Assembly: GCA_040219085.1 (NCBI GenBank) | Contig: JAVJTC010000028.1 | Location: forward strand, 1 to 64,000 | Source of the DNA: Acidimicrobiales bacterium | Lineage (GTDB): Bacteria; Actinomycetota; Acidimicrobiia; Acidimicrobiales; JAVJTC01 | DNA: 64,000 nucleotides | Direction of reading: 5' to 3' | In this document: one piece after another, positions 1 to 10,682 of the stretch | Numbering within the stretch: position 1 is the stretch's first letter | Layout of the letters: each line of letters starts with the position of its first letter | The notes under the pieces: model-generated | Told to the model about the DNA's origin: nothing | Database searches by the model: none | The model's input: the letters and a program-made list of their open reading frames with translations, nothing else | Made by a program: the position numbers and the translations under genes

Positions 1-1
1 G

Positions 2-289
2 TCGTTGACCTGGGATCGCGGCAAAGAGATGGGCCAGCACGTCGAGTTCAGCATCGACACCGGCATGGCCGTCTACTTCTGTGACCCCCACGCCCCATGG
101 CAGCGCGGCACCAACGAGAACACCAACGGCCTCATCCGCCAGTACCTCCCAAAGGGCACTGACCTCAGCCGGCACGACCAGGCCCGGCTCGACGAGATCG
201 CCGCAGAGCTCAACGGCCGCCCTCGACAGACCCTCGGCTGGATTACACCATCCGAAGCGTTCGCCCAAGCTGTTGCGACGACCGCGTGA
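2..289 (+). CDS. IS30-family transposase, C-terminal part (cut by window edge)
   Basis: The reading frame is open from the first codon of the window, so the start lies outside it. The visible ~95 residues match the end of the IS30-family catalytic core: a TWDRGKEM segment, then [19 protein letters not shown], where the glutamate of the ENTNG motif is the last acidic residue of the DDE triad. An [11 protein letters not shown] segment and a conserved tail ([11 protein letters not shown]) follow. The stop lies about 350 bp before the IclR gene. It probably marks one edge of the catabolic region. Whether the element is complete cannot be judged from here. Confidence 0.9.
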   Translation, partial: SLTWDRGKEMGQHVEFSIDTGMAVYFCDPHAPWQRGTNENTNGLIRQYLPKGTDLSRHDQARLDEIAAELNGRPRQTLGWITPSEAFAQAVATTA

Positions 290-641
290 GACCGCCCCCG
301 GTTCTGTGGACAGGGGTTTCTGTGTGATCAGGCCGCCTCTTTGGGCAAACGACTCCCCACCCGGTGGGGCTGGTGCGGGCTCGGCTTGCCGTCGATGGTC
401 CTCTTACCCCGCCGCCTGCCTGTTCCAAGACGCGCTGTCCCTGCGAGCAAGTGTGTATCGCTGAGCACTACGTCGATTCGGATTCTGATACGTTAATAGC
501 CAGTTTCACCCGGTGGCACGAGGCTGGACTATCGCCGCGGCCCGCCGAGAAATCGGCCGCCGTGGTCGACGTTGCCTACGACACTACGGAACTACTGTTC
601 AGCCAATGGAACGGCGAGAACCGGCGACAGCCAGGAGGGAC
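290..641. other. non-coding stretch after IS30 transposase
   Basis: No frame here looks coding. The right terminal inverted repeat of the IS30 element should lie in the first part, but it cannot be fixed without the left end. The last bases carry an AGGAGGG-type ribosome binding site (about 633-638) directly before the ATG at 642. Confidence 0.5.
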
Positions 642-1472
642 ATGGCGACCGGTGCAGAGGCCGTCGGAGCAGACCCACGCTACTACGTGGAGACCGTTGG
701 AAAGGCCGCACATCTCCTGTTGACGGTTGCCGACCTGCGTCGCCCGGTCACACTCGCCCAGCTTGTATCGGAGCTGCGCTGGAACAAGGCGGCCGTCTAT
801 CGGCTGGTGCGCACCCTGGACGCTCTGGGGTTCCTTCGGCTCACGGCTGACGGATACATACCTGGCCCAACCCTCATCACTCTCGGTCAGGCTGCCTTAG
901 AGGCGACCAATCTGCCACAAGTTGCGCGACCCCATCTGGAGGCGTTGGCAGCCGACCTCAACGAGACCGTCGTCGTCACGGTCCTCGATGGTGCCGAGAT
1001 CGTGTATGTCGACCGGATCGAGGCTGAGGCGATACTGATGACGCGATCGAGTGTCGGGTCTCGACTCCCGGCGTACTGCACATGCTCCGGGCAGGTCCAG
1101 CTGGCCGGTCTTGCCGACCACGAGGTCATCCGGCTCGTTGCCGATGGCCCGTTCGAGAAGCGGGCCCCGAATACGCTGACCACTCTCGATGCCCTCCTGG
1201 AGAGAGTCGCAGACATCCGCTCCCAGGGCTATGCGATAAACGACGAAGAGCTGGCGATCGGTCACCGCTCGCTCGCAGTACCCGTCTTCGACTACACCGG
1301 ACATGTCGCGGGAGCGTTGAGTATGTCCGTTCCGGCAGCGCGCGTATCGGCGGACCGCATCCTCGAGTGTCGCGGCCGCCTGCGCGATGCGGCGGCACAA
1401 GTCAGTCATGGACTGGGTGCCCCGCACTCGGCGACACTGGCGTCCTCTTCGTCCGCTGTCATCAACTCGTAG
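642..1472 (+). CDS. IclR-family transcriptional regulator
   Basis: A 276-residue protein of usual IclR length. The N-terminal winged helix (about residues 13-75) contains TVGKAAHLLLTVADL and a recognition helix around WNKAAVYRLVRTLDALGFL. The rest is the IclR effector domain, with LNETVVVTVLDGAEIVYVDR and GYAINDEELAIGHRSLAVPV. The frame is open upstream to 513, but the ATG at 642 has a strong AGGAGGG site and gives the normal length. IclR proteins usually control adjacent catabolic genes and respond to a pathway metabolite. The aminotransferase-to-hydrolase run downstream on the same strand is the obvious target, which is inference. A GTACC/GGTAC inverted repeat before 1862 is a candidate operator. 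Confidence 0.92.
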   Translation: MATGAEAVGADPRYYVETVGKAAHLLLTVADLRRPVTLAQLVSELRWNKAAVYRLVRTLDALGFLRLTADGYIPGPTLITLGQAALEATNLPQVARPHLEALAADLNETVVVTVLDGAEIVYVDRIEAEAILMTRSSVGSRLPAYCTCSGQVQLAGLADHEVIRLVADGPFEKRAPNTLTTLDALLERVADIRSQGYAINDEELAIGHRSLAVPVFDYTGHVAGALSMSVPAARVSADRILECRGRLRDAAAQVSHGLGAPHSATLASSSSAVINS

Positions 1473-1861
1473 ACTCCTGTCCTGGAGCGAGCGGACGCTG
1501 CTCTGGGCGAAGTCCCGAGCGGCGCGTCCTGGAAGACCCGGCGCAAACGCAACGTCGTTCGCATCCATGGAGTTCGTGGGTGGCCGGGTCCGTCTCTGCT
1601 GACTCTCTGCGAATGAGTGGGGGGCGCGAGTTCCGATGGGTTGGTGATGGCCGGTCGGGCCAGGTAATTCCGGCGGCATGCAGCAGCACCTGGAGGCGCT
1701 AGTGCTCGGATATTCGGAAGTCGTGGCCACAGCGTTTGACCTTCTTGACGCGGACGGACGGTCGGTCGCGTCGGGGATTCAGCCCTTGAAATGGCGGTGC
1801 ACATCGTTGTACCGTTCATTGGTACTCCGTATCGACTATCGAACCGAAGGGGCGGGCCTCG
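1473..1861. other. intergenic region before the first catabolic operon
   Basis: About 390 bp without a credible gene; short frames here lack family resemblance and ribosome binding sites. It must hold the promoter of the operon starting at 1862, since all following genes to 16211 are closely spaced. The one structured element seen is the inverted repeat at 1809-1825. Confidence 0.6.
1809..1825. promoter_or_regulatory. candidate operator, inverted repeat GTACC-N7-GGTAC
   Basis: GTACC and GGTAC form a 5-bp inverted repeat with a 7-bp spacer, 37 bp before the aminotransferase start. Position and symmetry suit a dimeric regulator such as the upstream IclR protein. There is only one copy and the half-sites are short, so it could be chance. 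Confidence 0.3.
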
Positions 1862-3217
1862 ATGGGAGATCCCGCTTCAGGATCTGTGACTTCGTTCAAT
1901 AGCGACTACACGGCAGCGACCCCTACCTCTCTCCGAATCTGGCAGGAAGCAAGGGCCATCTTTCCTGGGGGCGTCTCAGGCCAGGCGAAGGTAGTCGCGC
2001 CGTATCCGGTATTCGTTGCATCGGCGTCAGGCGCGACGCTCACGGACGTCGACGGCCGCACGTATGTCGATTTGCTGATGGGCGCGGGTCCTCTGCTCAT
2101 CGGACACTCTCACCCGGCCGTTGTGTCCGCCGTCCAACAACAAGTAGGCGTGATGGCGAACCCGATGATGCCCGTGAGGGAGTCGTTGGAGTACGCCAGG
2201 CGGCTACGAGAGCACATGCCGTATCTCGAGAAGCTGAGGTTCACGAACACCGGCTCGGAGGCCACCCGGTCTGCGATCCGGGTGGCACGCGCCGTGACTG
2301 GGCGTCACAAGATCGCGAAGTTCGAGGGAAACTACCACGGCTCTGACGATTGGGCTCTGGTCTCTGCTCACACCCCAACACCGAAGGGGCCGCCGCTACG
2401 ACCCGATCCTGTGGCCGATTACGCCGGCATGTCACCTGCCGTCCTTGACGAGGTGGTGGTGCTTCCGTACAACGCGCCGGAGGCAGCAGCGGCGATCATC
2501 GATGAGGTCGGTCACGAGCTCGCCGCGGTCATCATGGAGCCCGTCGCCTTCTCGAGTGGTGGGTCGGTGCCTGCCACGCCGGCGTTCGCGCGGACCGTGC
2601 GCGACGCGGTCCACCGGAACGGGGCTCTCCTCATTTTCGACGAGGTGCTGTGCGCGCTGCGCCTCGGCCTTGCGGGTGCGCCGGGCTACCTCGGGGTCGT
2701 TCCGGACCTCGCCACGGCGGGCAAGGCGATTGGCGGCGGCCTCCCTCTGGCTCTGTTCGGCGGTAGGGCAGAGCTCATGGAAGCGACGCTCGGAGCAGAC
2801 GCCGGTGACCGTCGTGTCTTCCAGTCCGGCACCTTCACGGAGAACCCTCTGTCGATTGCCGCCGGCGCAGCAACACTCACAGTGCTCGAAACGACGGACG
2901 CACTTGAGCGCGCGGACTCATCCGGCGAGATGCTCAGGTCGGGGTTGCGGGCGATCGTTGCCGATCGGGGGATCGAGTCGACGGTGACCGGTGTCGGGTC
3001 GATCGCGCAGATCCACTTCGGAGTGACCGCCGTGTCGAATCGCCGCGACGTCCTGGCCGGCGAACCCGAGATGACCCGGAGCGTCCTGCTGGGGATGATG
3101 GCCGGCGGTGTCCTGTGGCCACCGTTCCATCCCGCGATCACCTCCTCGGCCCATGAGGAGTCTCACATCGATCGCGTTCTGTCGACCATGGACGACGTCC
3201 TCCGCACGCTCGCATGA
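1862..3217 (+). CDS. class III aminotransferase, glutamate-1-semialdehyde aminomutase-like
   Basis: A 451-residue PLP-dependent fold-type I enzyme. The N-terminal part has IFPGGVSGQAK and DVDGRTYVDLLMGAGPLLIGHSHP, typical of the HemL-like branch of class III aminotransferases. FTNTGSEATRSAIRVARAVTG is the cofactor phosphate region, LLIFDEVLC holds the aspartate that pairs with the pyridine nitrogen, and ATAGKAIGGGLP holds the Schiff-base lysine, about residue 288. Non-tetrapyrrole relatives in catabolic clusters act on amino acids or amines. Its place at the head of a degradation operon argues against a role in heme synthesis. Its stop overlaps the next start by 4 bp (ATGA). Confidence 0.9.
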   Translation: MGDPASGSVTSFNSDYTAATPTSLRIWQEARAIFPGGVSGQAKVVAPYPVFVASASGATLTDVDGRTYVDLLMGAGPLLIGHSHPAVVSAVQQQVGVMANPMMPVRESLEYARRLREHMPYLEKLRFTNTGSEATRSAIRVARAVTGRHKIAKFEGNYHGSDDWALVSAHTPTPKGPPLRPDPVADYAGMSPAVLDEVVVLPYNAPEAAAAIIDEVGHELAAVIMEPVAFSSGGSVPATPAFARTVRDAVHRNGALLIFDEVLCALRLGLAGAPGYLGVVPDLATAGKAIGGGLPLALFGGRAELMEATLGADAGDRRVFQSGTFTENPLSIAAGAATLTVLETTDALERADSSGEMLRSGLRAIVADRGIESTVTGVGSIAQIHFGVTAVSNRRDVLAGEPEMTRSVLLGMMAGGVLWPPFHPAITSSAHEESHIDRVLSTMDDVLRTLA

Positions 3218-4209
3218 GGCTCGGCCTGTGGCTCCCGACGTTCGGCTCCGACTCTGTGGGCGGCGCGAACCACACCGTCGGGTCACTCGCTTCGCGCGCG
3301 GAGGACGCAGGATTCGACTCCTTGTGGGTCATCGATCACCTCCTGCCCAGCGGAGCTGAAGTCCACACCGGCGCGTGGCTCGACCCGGTGGTGGCGCTCG
3401 CGGCGGCCGCGGCAGTTACGGAGCGACTCGAACTGGGAACGGCGTCGCTGGTGGCAGGACCGCGTCACCCGGTGATGCTCGCCAAGCAGATCGCAAGCCT
3501 CGCGGTCCTTGCCGGCCCGCGCCTGACAGTGGGACTGAGCTCGGGCTGGATGGCTTCGGAATACGAGATCTTCGGCTTCGAGCTGCGGGAACGGGGTCCG
3601 CGCACCGACGAGGTGGCTGAATCGCTCCGACGCCTGCTTGAGGGTCCGGCGAGCTCCGTCGGGCCCTTCTATCCCTTCGACGAGATAACCATCGCGCCAC
3701 GACCGGGATGGCGCGTCCCCATCGTCGTCGCGGGCGGCGGCCGGGTCCCGGACTCGGGGTCGTCGAACGATCTCCCGCAGATGGCCGATCCCGTTCTTCG
3801 CCGGATCTGCCGGTTTGACGGCTGGCTCGCACCCTGCGCAGGAGACGAGGCTCTGACGCTGCAGGAACTCGCGATCGTGAACCGAGCCGTCGGGGATCGC
3901 CCCTTCCGGCGCCTTCACGTTCAGTGGACTCACGTCGTCGACACCGCGGATCGTGACGAGGCTCTCGCTGCTCAGCTCCCCCTCGTGAGGAGGGTGATGG
4001 GCCATGAGCGCCCGACGGAGAACCTCGTGGCGTCATATCTCCTCGGTTCGGTGGATGACATCTGCGCACGAATGGAGCGGATCGCCGCAGCAGGATTTGA
4101 CGATCTCATCGTAGGACCGGTCTCGAACGATCCCGAACAGGTCGACCTCATCGCCGAGGTGGCGAGGTCAGCGGGTGCCGGAGGGGCCCCTGCGGGTCAT
4201 GTCGGGTGA
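3214..4209 (+). CDS. luciferase-like (LLM class) flavin/F420-dependent oxidoreductase
   Basis: A 331-residue TIM-barrel protein of the bacterial luciferase-like family. It opens with the usual first strand (MRLGLWLPTFG), followed by AGFDSLWVIDHLL and LELGTASLVAGPRHPVMLAKQIASL, the common LLM core. The sequence ends with a typical GFDDLIVGPVSNDPEQ segment. These enzymes use reduced FMN or F420; cofactor and substrate cannot be read from the sequence. It overlaps both neighbours by 4 bp, so it is translationally coupled to the aminotransferase and to the amine-dehydrogenase-like gene and probably works in the same pathway. Confidence 0.88.
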   Translation: MRLGLWLPTFGSDSVGGANHTVGSLASRAEDAGFDSLWVIDHLLPSGAEVHTGAWLDPVVALAAAAAVTERLELGTASLVAGPRHPVMLAKQIASLAVLAGPRLTVGLSSGWMASEYEIFGFELRERGPRTDEVAESLRRLLEGPASSVGPFYPFDEITIAPRPGWRVPIVVAGGGRVPDSGSSNDLPQMADPVLRRICRFDGWLAPCAGDEALTLQELAIVNRAVGDRPFRRLHVQWTHVVDTADRDEALAAQLPLVRRVMGHERPTENLVASYLLGSVDDICARMERIAAAGFDDLIVGPVSNDPEQVDLIAEVARSAGAGGAPAGHVG

Positions 4210-6325
4210 GAGACCACCGCTACGACATCTTGTTCGAACCGATTCGCATCGGGCCGAAGGTCCTCCGGAATCGATTCGTGCAGGTGCCGCACTGCTCGCA
4301 TTTCGGGGTCGACCTACCGGGTAGCCAGGCTGGCCTCCGCGCCATGAAGGCCGAGGGTGGCTGGGCGATGGTCAACACCGAGTACTGCTCCATCCACCCG
4401 GAATCGGACGACTATCCGCGCAACTTCGCGCGGCTCTGGGATGACGACGACGTCGCCAATCTCAGCGTGATGACGGCCGAAGTGCACCGCCACGGTGCTC
4501 TCGCAGGCGTGGAGCTGTGGTTCGGAGCAGCGCACGCAGGGAACTACGAGACCCGCGTCCCCCCGCGGGGCGTCTCCCAGCTCAACTCCGACGACTTCCA
4601 CAATCAGTCGTGTTACGCGATGAGCGTCAGCGAGATCCACGAGCTCCAGGACTTCTATGTTTCGGCCGCGCGGAGAGCCGTTTCCGCCGGGTTCGACGTC
4701 ATCAACGTCTACGCCGGCCACTTCCACACGATCACGCTTCAGTTCCTCGCCCAGTTCTACAACAAGCGAACCGACGACTACGGCGGCTCGTTCGAGAACA
4801 GGGTCCGGTTCCTCGAGGAAACGCTCCAGAAGATCCGGGCCGAGGTGGGTGACGCCTGTGCTGTCGGGTCGAGGTTCAACATCGACAGTCTCCGGGGGGA
4901 CGACGGCATCGAGGTCCACGGCGACGGGCTGCGCGTCGTCGAGTACCTCGACGACCACGTGGACTTCTGGGACCTCCACGTAGGGAGCATCACGAACTGG
5001 GAGGACGACAGTGGTCCCAGTCGCATCCACCAGGAGAACTGGACAGCGCCGTGGGTGGGTCACGCTCGATCTGTCAGCAAGAAGCCGATCATCGCGGTCG
5101 GGCGGTTCGTGAGTCCCGACGTGATGGTCGATGTCATCACGTCAGGAGTGGCGGATGTCATCGGCTGCGCCCGCCCGTCCATCGCTGATCCCTTCCTGCC
5201 GCTGAAGATCGAGGAAGGCCGCTTCGACGACATCTGCGAGTGCATCGGCTGCAACATCTGCATCGCAACGGTGTGGGGCGTCGGATCGCGCCTGAAGTGC
5301 ACTCAGAATGCGACGGTCGGGGAGGAATTCCGGCGCGGGTGGCACCCCGAACGGTTCACCATGGCTTCAAACGCCCACCGTCGCGTGCTGGTCGTTGGCG
5401 CAGGGCCGGCCGGACTGGAATGCGCGCGCGTCCTGGGCGAGCGAGACATGGCCGGCGTCCACCTGGTCGAAGCGGGGCCCGACGTCGGGGGGGCCATGGG
5501 GTGGATCCCCAACCTGCCCGGCCTGGGCGAGTGGCGACGCTTCGTCGGTTGGAGAGAGAGCCAGATCACAAAGCTCGCGAACGTGGAGATCGTCACCGGC
5601 TGCCGGCTCGACGTTTCTGGCGTCCTCGATTACGGCGCCGAGATCGTCGTCGTCGCAACCGGATCGACCTGGTCCAGAGACGGGTTGAATCCCGTGACCC
5701 ACGATCCGATTCCTGGGGTGGACGCCTCGGCCCCCCACGTTCTGACGCCCGAACAGGTCATGGTGGATGACAAGCCTATCCCCGGCGAGGCGGTTGTCGT
5801 GTACGACACCGACGGGTACTTCATCGGACCGTCTCTTGCCGAGCGTCTCGCGATCGCCGGTCATCGAGTCCGGCTCGTGTCCCCGCACGCCGAGCCGGGC
5901 GGCTTCCTCCACTTCACTGGGGAGTTCGGCCACGTTCACCGGCGGCTCTACGAGCTCGGCGCCGAGATCGTCGGCAACCACACACTTTCGGCTGTCCACC
6001 CGGGCGGGGTAGTGGCTTCGCACCACTACAGAGACGAGCGAGTTGAGTGGGCCGCCGACGCCGTCGTGCTCGTCACACAGCGCGTCTCCCGCGACGCGCT
6101 CTATCACTCGCTGGTCGCAAACGCCACCGGCCTCGCCGACGCCGGGATCGTCGCCGTCCATCGAATCGGCGACTGCGTCGTTCCGGGCCTGGTTGCCGAC
6201 GCTACCTTCGCCGGTCACCGACTTGCCCGGGAGATCGACGGGGAGGATCCGACGAAACACCAGCCGTTCATCCGCGAGCGCGTCGTCATGTCACCGTCGA
6301 CCTACGCTCAGGCGAGCCGATCGCG

Positions 6326-6329
<4 letters not shown>
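4206..6329 (+). CDS. trimethylamine/dimethylamine dehydrogenase-like iron-sulfur flavoprotein
   Basis: A 707-residue member of the old-yellow-enzyme/2,4-dienoyl-CoA reductase superfamily, closest by eye to trimethylamine dehydrogenase. Cys30 in VQVPHC matches the cysteine covalently bound to FMN in that enzyme. The 4Fe-4S cysteines are about 346, 349, 352 and 365 (CIGCNIC...C), and the C-terminal half carries a dinucleotide fold (LVVGAGPAGLECARVL). Tyr60, Trp105, the Y-A-G-H pair near 170 and the W265/D268 region match substrate-site residues as I recall them. Residue 74 is Phe, and the site matching Trp355 is not cleanly conserved, so the substrate is probably a different secondary or tertiary amine. 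The start overlaps the upstream gene by 4 bp; the ATGA overlap downstream couples it to the hybrid remnant. Confidence 0.9.
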
Positions 6330-6867
<538 letters not shown>

Positions 6868-6871
<4 letters not shown>

Positions 6872-8916
6872 AGCGCATCGGTATCGACGTCGGCGGCACC
6901 TTCACCGACGTCGTCGTTCTCGACGAGGAGTCGGGTGCGACGTCGTGGTTCAAAGCCCCGACGGACTACGGCCAGCCGAGCGACGGGATCATGCACGCGT
7001 TCGAGGAGTCGGGGGTGCCGGCAGGGGATGTCTCACACGTCAAAGTGGGGACGACTCTCGGCTTGAATGCGATTCTGACACGCGGCGGCGCACGCACCGG
7101 GCTGCTCACCACTCGTGGGTTTCGCGATGTGCTCGAGATCCGACGCACCCATCGAAAGAAGCTCTTCGACCTCTACGAAACCGTTCCCGAGCCCCTGGTA
7201 CCTCGGGATCTGCGACTGGAGATTGACGAGCGCGTCTCCTCGGACGGGGGTGTCGTGACGCCACTCGACGAGGACGGCGTGCGGCGGGCGTGGGCGGAGC
7301 TACGGGACAAGGGCGTCACGGCGCTGGCGATTGCGTACCTGTTCTCGTTCGAGAACCCGGACCACGAGATGCGGACCAAGGAGATCGTGCTCGAAGAGGG
7401 TGGTGCCGACGTCGTGTTCACTTCGACGGAGGTGCTGCCGGTCTTCCGCGAGTATGAACGGACCTCGACGACGGTCATCGCCGCGTATGTCGCCCCAGCA
7501 GTACGTGGTTACGTCTCGGAGCTCGCTGCTCGCCTCGGCGCAGAAGGCCTGCGAGCTGGACGGCTGTCCGTGATGACCAACTCTGGGGGCGCCATGAGCG
7601 CGGACGCAGCAGCGGAGGCCCCGGTGCCCACGCTGCTCTCAGGACCGGCCGGAGGTGTGGCTGCAGCTCGTTGGCTCGGAGAGCGCGTGGGCATCCAGAA
7701 CCTGCTCACATTGGACATGGGCGGGACCAGCTGCGACGTGTCAGGAGTCGTCGACGGAGTGCCTGACGAGCGACTCGACATGGAGATCGGTGGGCTCGAC
7801 GTCGCGTATCCGACATTCGACATCCACACGATCGGAGCCGGCGGCGGCTCGGTGGCGTGGATCGACTCGGGCGGCGCTCTCCGCATCGGTCCCGAATCTG
7901 CCGGCGGCGTTCCGGGCCCGGCGTGCTACGGACGCGGCGGTGCACGACCCACGGTCACCGACGCCAATCTCGTGTTGGGGCGCTACGACGTCGCGTATCC
8001 CCTCGGGGGCTCACTGCAACTCGACCTCGAAGCGGCCAAGGTGGCGATCGACACCGACATCGCTGCGCCGCTCGGCCTGAGCATGGAGGAAGCTGCCGCC
8101 GGGATCGTGAGGCTGGTCAACGCTCACATGGCCAACGCCGTGCGCACGATCTCGGTGGAACGCGGCCGTGATGCCCGCCAGTTCGCGCTGGCGGCGTTCG
8201 GAGGCGGAGGACCCGTCCACGCCGTCGACATCGCTCGCGAGCTGCAGATCCCGACAGTTCTCGTCCCGCCCTTCCCGGGTTGCACGTCTGCGTTCGGTGC
8301 CGCGTTGTCGGTGACACGGCGGGACCTGTTGCGTTCAGTCGGCCGTCCCGTCGACGAGCTCGTCGTGGATGAGCTCGCAGTGATGATCGCCGACCTCACT
8401 GCGGAGCTCGGCGAGACGCTCGCCGGTGAAGGATACGAAGCCGACCGGGTCAGCGTCGAAGTCTGGTTGAACTTCCACTACACCGGCCAGGCCCACGATC
8501 TCGCCATCCGCTTGGACGGCGTCGACCTCACGCCCGAAACGCTCGCAGCGGCAGCCGAGGAGTTCCACCGGCTCCATGACCGGCTCTATGGGCACTCGTT
8601 CGACGAGATCCCGATCGAGCTGGTGACGGTCCGGGTCACCGGATTCGGAGCACCGGACGACCCGACCATGTGGTGGGATTGGAGAGCGTCCAGTGGGCCG
8701 GAGCGACACGAGTCACGCGGCGTCTACTTCGAGTCCATCGGCGACTTCGTGGAGACCGAAGTGTGCCTGCGAGCCGAACTCGGCCTCGGTAGCCAGACGA
8801 CGGGCCCGGTCGTCGTCCAATCCGTCGACTCGACCGTTCTCGTCCCACCCGGGTGGAGGGCGACCGCGCATGAGACCGGCACCTTGATCGTCGAGCGAGA
8901 CGAGGAACAGCAATGA
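6868..8916 (+). CDS. hydantoinase/oxoprolinase family subunit A (HyuA-type ATPase)
   Basis: A 682-residue protein of normal HyuA length. The N-terminus has the actin-like ATP-binding start RIGIDVGGTFTDVVVLD, followed by KVGTTLGLNAILTRGGA. The middle holds TLDMGGTSCDVSGV and a GAGGGSVAWID segment, and LAAFGGGGPVHAVDIAREL is the second phosphate region. Family members with a HyuB partner perform ATP-dependent opening of hydantoins or 5-oxoproline, or carboxylation of ketones; sequence alone does not separate these. It starts with GTG overlapping the hybrid remnant by 4 bp and ends overlapping hyuB by 4 bp. Next to an amine dehydrogenase-like gene, an N-methylated or cyclic amide intermediate is plausible but unproven. 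Confidence 0.92.
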
Positions 8917-10682
8917 CCCTGAGCGAAGGAAGCGACCTGATCACGCTTCAGGTGATCAGTTATGCGCTCGCCGCGGCGTCGCGGGAAATGGGAGTCACCC
9001 TCCGCAAGACGTCGTGTTCCCCGATCTTCAACGAGGGGAACGACTACTCGTGCGCGGTGTTCGACTGGAAGGGAGAGATCGTCTCCCATGGAGAGTTCCT
9101 GCCGATCCATCTCGGGTCTCTCTCGTTCTCGGTCGACGCGGTGACCGACGCGTTTCCCCTCGACGAGCTCGCTGCCGGCGACATGGTCATCATGAACGAT
9201 CCCTACCTCGGGGGAACACACCTCAACGACGTGACGCTGGTCGCCCCCATCTTCGTCGACGACGAGCTCGTGGGCTGGGCGGCGAACAGGGCGCATCACC
9301 TTGACGTCGGGGGCACGGTCCCCGGCAGCTTCTTCTCGGCCGCCACGGAGAACTACCAGGAGGGCATTCGGATCAGCCCTCTGAAGCTGGTCGACAGAGG
9401 AGTCCTCGATCGCCGGCTCGTGGACCTCGTTCTCGGCAACTGCCGGCTACCTGCACAGATGCGAGTCGATCTGCAGAGCCAGATCTCCGCGAATCGCACC
9501 GCGATCTCGAGGGTGCAGGATCTCGCTGATCGGCACGGGTCGCAGACCGTGCGAGCAGCCATGACGATGGCCCTCGATCATTCGGAGCAGAGGATGCGCG
9601 CCTCCCTGAGCGCGTTGCCCGACGGCGAGTACCACGCGTCGGACTACGTCGACAACGACGGGATCACCGACGTCCCTCGCGAAGTCCGCGTGACCGTCCG
9701 CATCAGCGGCGACGAGGTCGAGGTCGACTTCACAGGGAGCTCGCCACAGGTCGCCGGGCCCCTGAACTCCGTCCTCGGCTACACCTACTCCGGCGTCTAC
9801 ATGGTGTTCCAAGCCGCCACCGACCCCGACATCGAACCGAACGCAGGGTGCTATCGGCCGATCACGATCATCGCTCCCAAGGGCAGCATCGTGAATCCCG
9901 TCTTCCCCGCGGCGTGCACGGGCGGGAACGAGACGACCTGCATCGTCCACAACGCCGTCTTTCGCGCTCTCGCTCAGGTTCAGGGAACTCGCACGATGGC
10001 GTGCGACCACGGCTCGTCGAACAACATGATCGTTAGCGGCACGGACCCCCGAACCGGCGAACGATACGTAGTCTACGAGTATCCCGAGGGGGGATGGGGA
10101 GGGAACTGCGACCGCGACGGGCTCTCGGCGATCTGGTCCATCGTCGGAAACACCTGGAACGTCCCCGTCGAAGTCGTCGAACGCCGCTTCCCTGTTCGTG
10201 TCGAGAGGTATGAGCTGCGTACGGACAGCGGTGGCGTCGGGCTGCATCGCGGTGGACTCGGTATACGGCGAGAACACAGGCTTCTCGGCCACGACGCCAA
10301 GGTGTCGATCGTGGCCAACCGCGTACGCGTTCCGCCATGGGGGCTCGAAGGTGGCGGACCCGGGGCCCGTGCCGGCTTCGTGATACAGCACGGTGGCGAA
10401 GCTCGCGACGCCGCTCCGGAGTTCGGATCGAAAGCGACCGACGTCGATCTGCGCGACGGAGAAGTCATCTCCCAGCTAACCGCCGGGGGCGGGGGTTGGG
10501 GCGAGGCGTCGCAACGTGATCCCCGGCTCGTCGAACGCGACGTCCGGCTCGGCTACGTGTCCCCAGAGGCCGCTCTCGTCGACTACTGCGTCGTCTTGTC
10601 GGAGGACGGCTCTGTCGACGAGCCGGCGACGGCATCACTTCGTGAAGCCCGCATGAGCCGAAGCAACGGAGCACTCGCGTGA
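8913..10682 (+). CDS. hydantoinase/oxoprolinase family subunit B (HyuB-type)
   Basis: A 589-residue partner of the preceding HyuA protein. Family segments include LRKTSCSPIFNEGNDYSCA, then GDMVIMNDPYLGGTHLNDV, and in the C-terminal half YEYPEGGWGGNCDRDGLSA, with GGLGIRREHRLLGHDAKV and a glycine-rich end (LTAGGGGWG). HyuA and HyuB form a heteromeric ATP-dependent amidohydrolase or carboxylase; in some bacteria they are fused. No third (gamma) subunit of acetone carboxylase type is present nearby, which favours the hydantoinase/oxoprolinase side. The ATG start overlaps hyuA by 4 bp. Confidence 0.92.
   Translation: MTLSEGSDLITLQVISYALAAASREMGVTLRKTSCSPIFNEGNDYSCAVFDWKGEIVSHGEFLPIHLGSLSFSVDAVTDAFPLDELAAGDMVIMNDPYLGGTHLNDVTLVAPIFVDDELVGWAANRAHHLDVGGTVPGSFFSAATENYQEGIRISPLKLVDRGVLDRRLVDLVLGNCRLPAQMRVDLQSQISANRTAISRVQDLADRHGSQTVRAAMTMALDHSEQRMRASLSALPDGEYHASDYVDNDGITDVPREVRVTVRISGDEVEVDFTGSSPQVAGPLNSVLGYTYSGVYMVFQAATDPDIEPNAGCYRPITIIAPKGSIVNPVFPAACTGGNETTCIVHNAVFRALAQVQGTRTMACDHGSSNNMIVSGTDPRTGERYVVYEYPEGGWGGNCDRDGLSAIWSIVGNTWNVPVEVVERRFPVRVERYELRTDSGGVGLHRGGLGIRREHRLLGHDAKVSIVANRVRVPPWGLEGGGPGARAGFVIQHGGEARDAAPEFGSKATDVDLRDGEVISQLTAGGGGWGEASQRDPRLVERDVRLGYVSPEAALVDYCVVLSEDGSVDEPATASLREARMSRSNGALA

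Noticed and set aside
1862-3217. Assignment of the first operon gene as hemL (tetrapyrrole synthesis)
   Set aside because: The fold matches, but the catabolic context and absence of other heme genes argue for another class III aminotransferase role, so no symbol was given.
4314-5063. Long minus-strand open frame opposite the TMADH-like gene
   Set aside because: It is a shadow of the highly biased plus-strand codons; it has no ribosome binding site or family resemblance and lies wholly inside a clear gene.
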